A stretch of 5,100 bases of DNA from Pseudomonadota bacterium (GTDB lineage Bacteria; Pseudomonadota; Gammaproteobacteria; Burkholderiales; Sulfuriferulaceae): NCBI GenBank assembly GCA_021790625.1, contig JAJYGL010000171.1, positions 1 to 5,100 of the forward strand, in the 5' to 3' direction. The first letter of the stretch is position 1; each line of letters starts with the position of its first letter. Below are positions 1 through 4,815 of the stretch, one piece after another. The translations under genes and the position numbers were made by a program. A model generated the notes under the pieces. That model was not told the origin of the DNA. It saw nothing but the letters and a program-made list of their open reading frames with translations, and did no database searches.

Positions 1-151
1 CCATCATAGGAACTTTTCCCACCTCTTCGCCTGTTGATGGGTTAATTACAGTGAACAACTTATCGTTTTTCGCCTGAACCCATCGACCATTTATCAGGCA
101 TTTGTTTATCCATAATTCATCAGGAATTCCAGGTTTTTTCAACTCAGACAT
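1..151 (-). CDS. NAD(P)-dependent aldehyde dehydrogenase, probable succinate-semialdehyde dehydrogenase type (N-terminal 50 residues, runs off left edge)
   Basis: This reading frame starts at the ATG at 151-149 and stays open to base 1, so only the first 50 residues are visible. They contain the N-terminal signature of the aldehyde dehydrogenase superfamily: a short strand LINGRWV (residues 19-25), then TVINPSTGEEVGKVP (residues 34-48). That NP-x-TGE-x-(6) pattern is typical of GabD-like succinate-semialdehyde dehydrogenases. These cytoplasmic enzymes oxidise a semialdehyde to the acid with NAD(P)+, for example in 4-aminobutyrate breakdown. The catalytic Cys and Glu and the cofactor-binding region lie outside the window, so the substrate is inferred from the N-terminus only; another ALDH subfamily is possible. 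The start is well supported by GGAGGT five bases upstream and by a promoter further upstream. The coding sequence looks more AT-rich than genes to the right. Confidence 0.85.
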   Translation of the reverse strand, partial: MSELKKPGIPDELWINKCLINGRWVQAKNDKLFTVINPSTGEEVGKVPMM

Positions 152-156
152 CTGAC

Positions 157-162
157 ACCTCC
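157..162 (-). promoter_or_regulatory. Strong Shine-Dalgarno of the aldehyde dehydrogenase gene
   Basis: Read on the minus strand, GGAGGT lies five bases before the ATG at 151. It is a near-perfect anti-16S match at ideal spacing, and it fixes the start codon of this partial gene. Confidence 0.85.
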
Positions 163-171
163 AAATTAAAA

Positions 172-185
172 ACGTAACGTACCGT
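172..185. promoter_or_regulatory. Imperfect dyad at the aldehyde dehydrogenase transcription start, possible operator
   Basis: The 14 bases ACGTAACGTACCGT match their own reverse complement at 10 of 14 positions: outer ACG/CGT arms around a central ACGT. They lie just downstream of the predicted -10 box. Position and partial symmetry suggest a repressor site, but the symmetry is weak and no cognate regulator is visible nearby, so this is only a candidate. Confidence 0.3.
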
Positions 186-189
186 ATCA

Positions 190-218
190 ATAATGGTTTG
201 CAGGATCTTTTTTGTCAA
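190..218 (-). promoter_or_regulatory. Sigma-70-type promoter for the aldehyde dehydrogenase gene
   Basis: On the minus strand a perfect -35 box TTGACA (218-213) is followed after exactly 17 bases by CATTAT (195-190), a 4/6 match to TATAAT. Transcription would begin near 183, giving a leader of about 30 bases before the ATG at 151. The imperfect dyad at 172-185 would lie at and just past the start point, a common operator position. Confidence 0.6.
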
Positions 219-373
219 TAGGAATTTGAATGTTTTGGGATACTCATTGGCTGGTTCTACGAACATTCGCAGCAGACGCTGATATAAAGCCATTCCTCAT
301 GAACCTGCTGACACTTTCTTTTCCGGCCTCTTTGGCCTTGGGTTCTGTTTTGATTCCGGGACAAACCGGGTTC

Positions 374-432
374 AAAAAATGCTGCACTACCCACGCTAAT
401 ACACACATATTTTAGTGCAGCATCGATTTTTT
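374..432. terminator. Probable bidirectional Rho-independent terminator (11-bp perfect stem, 23-base loop)
   Basis: ATGCTGCACTA (379-389) and its exact reverse complement TAGTGCAGCAT (413-423) form an 11-bp stem around 23 bases. On the plus strand a T6 run (427-432) follows after three bases. On the minus strand the stem runs directly into a T6 tract (complement of A374-379). It would insulate the aldehyde dehydrogenase promoter from leftward transcription out of the toxin-antitoxin region. The long loop is unusual for an intrinsic terminator, so a protein-binding or element-end role cannot be excluded. Confidence 0.5.
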
Positions 433-647
433 ATTTACTTAATAAATCAATAAGTTATTTTTGAATGCGGCGGTAATCGAAACCGCGTCAGGCCCTTACT
501 GGCGTGGCTGCATGTCTAAATTCTGCCTTAACAATTTAGTGGGGCATGAGAAGTCTCGGCGGCCCTTGAGTTACGAGGGCAAAATCTTTGTTGCTCAATT
601 TGCATTTGCTTCCTCTGTTTCTTTTCTGTCCATACTTGACTCACTTC
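433..647. other. Stretch without a supported gene, between the terminator and the ParE fragment
   Basis: Together with 219-373, this is the non-coding part of the left region. Open frames run through it on both strands, but they lack a usable Shine-Dalgarno and any protein signature I recognise. The first 30 bases or so are very AT-rich. A 7-bp perfect inverted repeat, CTAAATT (516-522) and AATTTAG (533-539), encloses 10 bases and has no T-run after it. I see no tRNA, transposase or CRISPR signature. Confidence 0.5.
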
Positions 648-749
648 TGCGGCGGCTGAATTGTTGGCCTCGATGTAGTCATAGATTGCGCTGCGGTCTT
701 GCGTCGCCTCGGGCGTCCAAACAAGAAGAAAGGCATACAACCGAGCCAT
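648..749 (-). pseudogene. N-terminal fragment of a ParE/RelE-family toxin
   Basis: On the minus strand the frame from the ATG at 749-747 reads into VWTPEATQDRSAIYDYIEA (about 722-666) and then NNSAAA. This is the opening of the ParE/RelE toxin fold: first strand with WTPEA, then the first helix with a DxxAIYDYIE core. ParE-type toxins are about 90-100 residues and poison gyrase or cleave mRNA. Here recognisable similarity ends near 650, after about 25 family residues, and the rest of the frame (to 528) looks unrelated. No antitoxin lies immediately upstream, where an intact parDE-type operon would have it. It lies about 75 bases downstream of the tacT stop, in the same orientation. I read it as a dead remnant of a second toxin-antitoxin module. 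The start is uncertain because the usual ParE N-terminus is shorter. Confidence 0.6.
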
Positions 750-825
750 GTATTTCAACGCTTTTGCGGCAATGGGGCTGAGTCTGGACAAGAACGATCC
801 TTGGGCGGAAATCGCTGGCTGGCGA

Positions 826-1314
826 TCAGATCGACGATTGATTGAGTCGTAGCATCAGTGTCATGGGGTGCGCGGGCGATGCCTCGAAACCGTAGTACTC
901 GTAAAACTGGCGAGCGCGATCGTTGAGGGCGTGGACCAGCATGGCACGCACGCCCGTGTTTTGAGATACGAATACACAGCGCTGCAAGGCGTCTTGAAGT
1001 AAAGCGGCACCCAGTTTCATTCCTTGCGCTCGCACATCAACAGCTAGGCGGGCAAGGACCATCACCGGAACCGGGTCGGGCATGTTCTGGCGAATAGACC
1101 GTGTTGCATTCTGGTGAGTTACGGCGCCCGCAGCCAAAGCGTAGTAGCCCATGACCTCTCGTCCACTGGTTGGGACGACGAATGTGCGGCTGGTGCCGCT
1201 GGTCTGGTTGCCCAGCGCGCGGCGCTTGAGCCATTCGTCGAGCACAGATTCGCCGCAAGCGAATGAACCGACTTGGTGATCTGGTGATAGAAACTCGGGA
1301 GCGAGCAAATTCAT
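826..1314 (-). CDS. tacT: GNAT-family acetyltransferase toxin of a type II TA system (TacT/AtaT class)
   Basis: This 162-residue protein has the length and layout of GNAT toxins. It has an N-terminal segment with a CGESVLDEWLK helix (20-30), then strand GYYALAAGAV (56-65), core strand VLARLAVD (86-93), acetyl-CoA loop RAQGMKLGAALL (96-107) and a C-terminal RQFYEYYGF (135-143). Known toxins of this class use the conserved FY tyrosine (here Y138) to acetylate the amino acid on charged tRNA, which stops translation. The loop has Lys where the usual (R/Q)xxGxG/A pattern has the second glycine, so the cofactor loop is slightly atypical. I chose the ATG at 1314, overlapping the antitoxin stop as ATGA, which implies coupled translation. 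An in-frame ATG at 1326 would add four residues. No frameshift is visible, so it is probably functional. Confidence 0.9.
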   Translation of the reverse strand: MNLLAPEFLSPDHQVGSFACGESVLDEWLKRRALGNQTSGTSRTFVVPTSGREVMGYYALAAGAVTHQNATRSIRQNMPDPVPVMVLARLAVDVRAQGMKLGAALLQDALQRCVFVSQNTGVRAMLVHALNDRARQFYEYYGFEASPAHPMTLMLRLNQSSI

Positions 1315-1577
1315 GCGCCGACCCAAGGTGACTTGACTGCCAGCAAGCGCTCAAGCCCCGGATTGGGCGACACAGGAGCATCCAGCAGGGCTGTGAATTG
1401 CCGGAATTTCACGTCATCGAGGCTGAAGAACACTTGGTTCAGCAGAACCGCTTGTGCCTTGTCGCAGGCGGCCTCCAGCATGAAATCAGACCGGTTTTTG
1501 CCCAGCAAGTTCGCGGCCTGGTCGATCAGGTCGCGCTGCTGAGGCAGGGCTCGCAAATTGATGGCAGCATCACGCAT
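1311..1577 (-). CDS. tacA: DUF1778-family ribbon-helix-helix antitoxin (TacA class)
   Basis: This 88-residue protein opens with a ribbon-helix-helix DNA-binding domain: the strand AAINLRAL (4-11), helix QRDLIDQAANLLG (14-26) and helix NRSDFMLEAACDKAQAVL (28-45). The C-terminal tail has the DUF1778 pattern FSLDDVKFRQFTALLD (51-66), then NPGLERLLAVKSPW (72-85). In this family the N-terminus binds the operon operator and the tail wraps around and blocks the GNAT toxin. The toxin gene overlaps its stop codon by ATGA, the standard antitoxin-first order. The start at 1577 is supported by GGAG (1587-1584) six bases upstream. An in-frame ATG at 1610 lies inside the operator and upstream of any likely transcript, so I reject it. 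The promoter and operator just upstream point to autoregulation. Confidence 0.92.
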   Translation of the reverse strand: MRDAAINLRALPQQRDLIDQAANLLGKNRSDFMLEAACDKAQAVLLNQVFFSLDDVKFRQFTALLDAPVSPNPGLERLLAVKSPWVGA

Positions 1578-1609
1578 GGCTATCTCCGAATGAGTATACA
1601 ACAGACACA

Positions 1610-1622
1610 CGAATCCTATTCG
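1610..1622. promoter_or_regulatory. Inverted repeat over the tacA -10 box, likely TacA operator
   Basis: CGAAT (1610-1614) and ATTCG (1618-1622) form a perfect 5-bp dyad around CCT. The dyad fully contains the predicted -10 hexamer (1613-1618), so a bound TacA dimer would block RNA polymerase. Ribbon-helix-helix antitoxins commonly repress through short dyads at the -10; binding here is inferred. Confidence 0.5.
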
Positions 1623-1641
1623 AATGTATATCCGATGTCAA
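1613..1641 (-). promoter_or_regulatory. Sigma-70-type promoter of the tacAT operon
   Basis: On the minus strand a perfect TTGACA (1641-1636) is followed after 17 bases by TAGGAT (1618-1613), a 4/6 match to TATAAT. The transcript would start near 1606, with a leader of about 30 bases that includes the tacA Shine-Dalgarno. The -35 box lies inside the IDIG codons of the methyltransferase remnant. Confidence 0.6.
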
Positions 1642-1766
1642 TACACGATGAAAAATTCAGACTTAAATGCGCGTCGAGTTTGGCAGGGTATTGGGGCCGA
1701 AAGCGAGCATAAGCCTGGGCCATCTTGATCAAACCAGTTTCGTGCCTGGGCGACATTACGTTGCAT
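1631..1766 (-). pseudogene. Truncated, frameshifted N-terminus of a class I SAM-dependent methyltransferase
   Basis: From the ATG at 1766-1764 the frame reads RNVAQARNWFDQDG, then shifts by one base in a GGCCCAGG context (C3 run, complement of 1717-1719). It continues as QAYARFRPQYPAKL and ends with CIDIG (to 1631). Removing one C restores a continuous 45-residue N-terminus of the kind found in class I SAM-dependent methyltransferases: WF-x-(3)-G-x-YARFRP-x-YP, then the strand that begins SAM motif I. The expected CGxGxG continuation is missing; the sequence changes to the tacA operator region. Family members are about 250 residues, so more than 80% is gone and it cannot be active. The substrate is unknown. 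The break coincides with the edge of the tacAT module, which suggests the module landed in or next to this gene. Confidence 0.6.
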
Positions 1767-1912
1767 TCTGGCGTCTTTCTGTCGATTGCTCTGCTTTGAC
1801 CGTAATTATTTCTATGGCTGGGGAGGTAAAATATTGCACGCCCTCAATGAGTAATGTCTGGCGTTCGGGGTTGATGAACGTGCTCATGGATAAAGTGGAA
1901 TCAAGGTAAGTG

Positions 1913-2938
1913 TCAGTTAAACTGGGGAATCTGTGAAAAGGCAGAAGCATCATGCGCTGGAACGATTTTCACTGTCGGAAACTTTCGCTTTATCGACAGG
2001 ATATGCTCAATACCTTTCCTTACTTGGGCAGGGTTGCTGTCCGCAAGCCATCGGGCCACGAACGGGCGTTCGCGCTCTTGCATGAGGCAATCGAGTTGCC
2101 AGACCAAATCGCCGATGAACGCATACCGACTGCCGTCGGGTAGTGCCACAAAGAGGGTGACCGAGCCCGGAGTATGCCCAGGAGAAGGAACGATGACAAC
2201 AGAGCCATCGCCATACACGTCATGGCTACGGGGATAGCCTAAGTAAGGGCCTCCCTCGAAGGAATAGGGCGTGAATCGCGCATCGCCCAGTCCTTTTGCC
2301 AGATTTGCAAGCGCTTCCCCGGAACGAATGTAACTCAACTCCTCCTTGCTAACCCAGATCGGGGTGTTGGGAAAATCGGCTGCACCACTCACATGATCCC
2401 AATGGGCGTGAGTCAAGATGATGGCTCGCAGCCGGTGGATATCATACTTTGCATGTGCAAACTGATCGAGCGCCGACATTCCTCGTTCGTACGTCGTAAT
2501 TAGTTGGAACCACCAAGGCATTGAATGGAAATGGTCATCAATATCCCGACCAAAACCCGTATCGATCAGCAAATCACCGCGAGGATGTCGTACCAATACC
2601 GCTGTCATCGTGAAATCGCGAGGATCTGAGCGTGATCCGCCTGCACACGCAAAACCAGCACTGCGGTGAGTGATGCCCGTAGAAAGGCGTGCCAACGACA
2701 TACCGGTCGGGGGGAAAGCTCGGGGAAGTTCTCCTGGAAGCGACCATGTCGAAGGCGATAGTTCATCCTGAGCCAACGCTGGTTGGAAAACCGGGAGCAC
2801 GCACAATAACAAACGAACAAATAGACGGGCAGCCATCGAAGAAAAGCATGATTTGATAACGATGACACCTGCCATCCCTACATTGATGACAACGATCAGG
2901 TATCTGTGCAGTTTCTTGGTGAACGTCTTTGTCTTCAT
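1913..2938 (-). CDS. Exported metallo-beta-lactamase-fold hydrolase (AHL-lactonase-like family)
   Basis: With the start at 2938 this is a 341-residue protein. It carries a complete dinuclear zinc site of the MBL fold: HAHWDH (177-182, HxHxDH motif), His in SPGH (255), Asp in IGD (277) and His in PAHD (329), plus LLIDTGFG (123-130). The order and the TAVLVRHPRGDLLIDTG opening resemble the N-acyl-homoserine lactonase-like branch. That suggests hydrolysis of a lactone or ester, but the substrate is not determined. Residues 35-56 form a clean Sec signal ending in PALA before QDE, so the mature enzyme is probably periplasmic. The start at 2938 has AAGGA nine bases upstream but puts an extra hydrophobic segment (about 11-28) before that signal. 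A start at 2836 (307 residues) gives a textbook signal peptide but no Shine-Dalgarno. It follows the second MBL gene by 80 bases, probably in one transcript. Confidence 0.8.
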   Translation of the reverse strand: MKTKTFTKKLHRYLIVVINVGMAGVIVIKSCFSSMAARLFVRLLLCVLPVFQPALAQDELSPSTWSLPGELPRAFPPTGMSLARLSTGITHRSAGFACAGGSRSDPRDFTMTAVLVRHPRGDLLIDTGFGRDIDDHFHSMPWWFQLITTYERGMSALDQFAHAKYDIHRLRAIILTHAHWDHVSGAADFPNTPIWVSKEELSYIRSGEALANLAKGLGDARFTPYSFEGGPYLGYPRSHDVYGDGSVVIVPSPGHTPGSVTLFVALPDGSRYAFIGDLVWQLDCLMQERERPFVARWLADSNPAQVRKGIEHILSIKRKFPTVKIVPAHDASAFSQIPQFN

Positions 2939-3018
2939 TCGCGATGTTCCTTGGGTTAGTGCTTCAATACCCTGTGATAAAGAGCTCAAATTTTCAAGGT
3001 GATAACACGGCTGATGGG

Positions 3019-4096
3019 TCATTGGCCGGCATTGATCCACATTTCGCCCTTCCCGAAAATTACGTCGCCCTCAAATCCGGTAGTCAAACTTCCAAAAAAA
3101 AGCCATCGTGAAATAAAATCGGGGGCCCAGTTCGGGAGTGATGGGGCGATGTGTGTGAACACGAGTTTCTTCACTCCAGCATCACGGGCCATCTCAACGG
3201 CTTCTGCTGGGGAGGTATGGCCCGTCAGCGCATCTCGCGCCATGCTGGCCAATCGCGCATGCCCCCATCCGGCCAGATCATCCGCTGCCCGGTTCACCAA
3301 GTTTTTTGCGGCCACTTCCTGAATCAACACATCCGCATCGGCGGCGTGCTTGACCAGATTGTCCGATCGTGATGTGTCTCCGCTGATCACCAGAACCTTC
3401 CCCCTTGTATTCAAATCGGTACCCATACGCCGGTGCAGCAGGCCCGTGATTCACGGCAAAGGCCACGACCTTTAAACCATTCCTGTCAAGAACCACCCCG
3501 ATTCCATCTGAATCAAGTAACGCGACAGGATGAGCACGCATTTCTCCGGCTTCTGACGGCAAGTTCTTTTTTCCGAAAAGGGCGGTTCGGTATTTCCGGT
3601 CCAGGGTATAGGCTTCATCGAAACCGGCTACCACCTGTTCCACCCCCTCTGGTCCGTAAACATCCAGTGGTCCCTCTCGCCCCAGCATCCAGCTTTGAGT
3701 CGCCACCTCGCCAAGATCCGCGATATGATCTGAATGAAAATGCGTGAGAAGCACGGCAGAAAGCCGGCTTGCCGGAAGTTGATCATCGGCAATATTGGCC
3801 CAAGATCCCGGCCCCGTATCAATCAGAATGAATTGACCCGCTGCCAACACGGCTGTACACGCTCCCGCTCTTCCCCTGACTGCCATTGGAATCCCTGTAC
3901 CACAGAGGAAAGCAAGAATGCCGTCGTCATTCAGAAAATCCACATGTCTTGTGGCAACTACACGCCTTGCCGACGTATCCACAAGCGAATCCGTACATCC
4001 ACTTCCGACCATGGCTACAAATACGGCCAACATCTGTATCCAACTGCCCTCAGCCAAACCCCTACCGACACGATTCCATCTTCTGCATTTCGTCAT
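3019..4096 (-). pseudogene. Frameshifted RNase Z/arylsulfatase-like metallo-beta-lactamase-fold hydrolase, probable lipoprotein
   Basis: Two overlapping minus-strand frames together encode one MBL protein. The first gives the N-terminus with LIDTGPGSW, HFHSDH (119-124) and a later metal His in NHGP. The second gives SGDTSRS, then GHTSPAEA and FTHIAP, the C-terminal order of the RNase Z branch. The frames join at a G5 run (3404-3400); removing one G gives a smooth YRFEYKG-KVLVISGD and a 358-residue protein with all metal ligands. Its size and N-terminal hydrophobic stretch ending in GSGC (Cys about 34) fit a periplasmic lipoprotein, such as the RNase Z-like alkyl/arylsulfatases, rather than a tRNA-processing enzyme. 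The lipobox is imperfect (Gly at -3). The start at 4096 is the second of two ATGs and lies seven bases after GGAG. It may be a pseudogene, a phase-variable gene or a sequencing error. Confidence 0.75.
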
Positions 4097-4203
4097 CATG
4101 GTTCTCCAGATAGCCTCGGTCTCCCCCGTGGGTCATGCCCAAAAAGTATTGACGGCAACTTGTCGCTCATCGGTCACAGATCAGCCCGTTCGACATACTT
4201 GGC

Positions 4204-4770
4204 TTACTCTATCAGCAATGATTTGATGATACGTTTTAGCGCATTCAGCGCAAAGTCTGGCGTGTCATCGAATTGAGCACGAACAATGGCGCCATCCATG
4301 GCCAGCGCCACAGTTCGCGCGAGTTCCACACGTTGGTGCACTGCCGGCAGCACTGAGGCAATGGCTGCAATCATGGCTTCTTTATGGTTACGTGCAATTT
4401 GGGCAACTTCGGGAAGCGCATCGGATAATTCTCCAACGCTGTTGATGAAGGCGCAGCCACGATAGGATGGCGCGCGCAACCATTCCTCCATGGTCAATAC
4501 GATGGCATCCGGGCATCCTCCATGACGTGCCAAGGCCTCGACAAACCAGGATAGCCATTCCCTATGCCGGTAGTCGAGGTAGGCACGAACCAAGTTATTT
4601 TTGCTTGAAAAATGGCGATAGAACGTGACTTTTGTGACTCCGGATTTTGCAATGATTCGGTCAATCCCCGTTGCGCGCACACCATCACAGTAAAAAAGGT
4701 CATGTGCCGTGCGCAAAATGCGGTCACGTGCCGCAAGGGATGTATGTGTGGCGTGTTTTTCAGGATTCAT
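4204..4770 (-). CDS. TetR/AcrR-family transcriptional repressor
   Basis: This 188-residue protein has the TetR N-terminal DNA-binding domain at residues 15-65: RDRILRTAHDLFYCDGVRAT, then the helix-turn-helix with SGVTKVTFYRHFSSKNNLV. The remainder is a helical ligand-binding domain containing a YRGCAFINS segment (103-111), seen in one branch of AcrR-like regulators; the ligand cannot be predicted. The frame is open upstream to 5097, but that would run through the divergent gene, so I place the start at the ATG at 4770. No Shine-Dalgarno precedes it. A TACAAT box lies six bases before the ATG, implying a leaderless or nearly leaderless mRNA. It is divergent from the DUF1348 gene with an operator-like dyad between them, and is followed after 104 bases by the two MBL hydrolase genes. 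Autorepression and control of the divergent gene are the likely jobs. Confidence 0.93.
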   Translation of the reverse strand: MNPEKHATHTSLAARDRILRTAHDLFYCDGVRATGIDRIIAKSGVTKVTFYRHFSSKNNLVRAYLDYRHREWLSWFVEALARHGGCPDAIVLTMEEWLRAPSYRGCAFINSVGELSDALPEVAQIARNHKEAMIAAIASVLPAVHQRVELARTVALAMDGAIVRAQFDDTPDFALNALKRIIKSLLIE

Positions 4771-4776
4771 GCGCCC

Positions 4777-4805
4777 ATTGTAGACAAACCTGTCTACGTA
4801 ACCAA
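4777..4805 (-). promoter_or_regulatory. Predicted tetR promoter, transcript start at or near the ATG
   Basis: On the minus strand TTGGTT (4805-4800, 3/6 match to the -35 consensus) and TACAAT (4782-4777, 5/6 match to the -10 consensus) are 17 bases apart. Normal spacing puts the first transcribed base at about 4770, the A of the tetR ATG. The operator dyad fills the spacer and overlaps the -10. Confidence 0.5.
4780..4797. promoter_or_regulatory. Perfect 7-bp inverted repeat between divergent genes, likely TetR-family operator
   Basis: GTAGACA (4780-4786) and TGTCTAC (4791-4797) are exact reverse complements around AACC, an 18-bp dyad. It is 10 bases upstream of the tetR start and 18 upstream of the DUF1348 start, and covers the spacer and part of the -10 of the tetR promoter. 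TAGAC-N6-GTCTA architecture is known from operators of TetR-family regulators such as NemR. Binding by this regulator is inferred from position. Confidence 0.8.
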
Positions 4806-4810
4806 AGGAG
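4804..4810 (+). promoter_or_regulatory. Shine-Dalgarno of the DUF1348 gene
   Basis: AAAGGAG lies five bases before the second of two adjacent ATGs (4816) and only two before the first (4813). It therefore favours the second as the true start. Confidence 0.7.
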
Positions 4811-4815
4811 CCATG

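Noticed and set aside
340..380. tRNA-like GGGTTCAAA string
   Set aside because: There is no cloverleaf around it: no acceptor stem, anticodon arm or matching T-stem can be formed.
516..539. 7-bp inverted repeat CTAAATT/AATTTAG with a 10-base loop
   Set aside because: The stem is AT-rich and short, has no T-run and no gene beside it, and could easily arise by chance.
461..781. Plus-strand 106-codon open frame in the left non-coding region
   Set aside because: It has no Shine-Dalgarno or domain, its composition is unlike a protein, and it lies antisense to the ParE fragment.
748..852. Plus-strand 34-codon frame over the region between the ParE fragment and the tacT end
   Set aside because: It is short, has no ribosome binding site and overlaps the antisense of tacT and the ParE fragment. 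I do not recognise the peptide.
1756..1887. Minus-strand 43-codon frame starting at 1887, between the lactonase-like gene and the methyltransferase remnant
   Set aside because: It has no Shine-Dalgarno, no recognisable domain, and its end overlaps the remnant's start. It could be a fragment, but nothing supports expression.
3397..3409. Programmed ribosomal frameshifting as the explanation for the split MBL gene
   Set aside because: Joining the frames needs a +1 shift at a G-run, with no shift-prone stop codon or classic -1 slippery heptamer. A simple indel or sequencing error is more likely.
3734..4276. Plus-strand 180-codon open frame opposite the frameshifted MBL gene and the end of tetR
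   Set aside because: It is antisense to two genes with clear motifs and has no family signature of its own, so it is a shadow frame.
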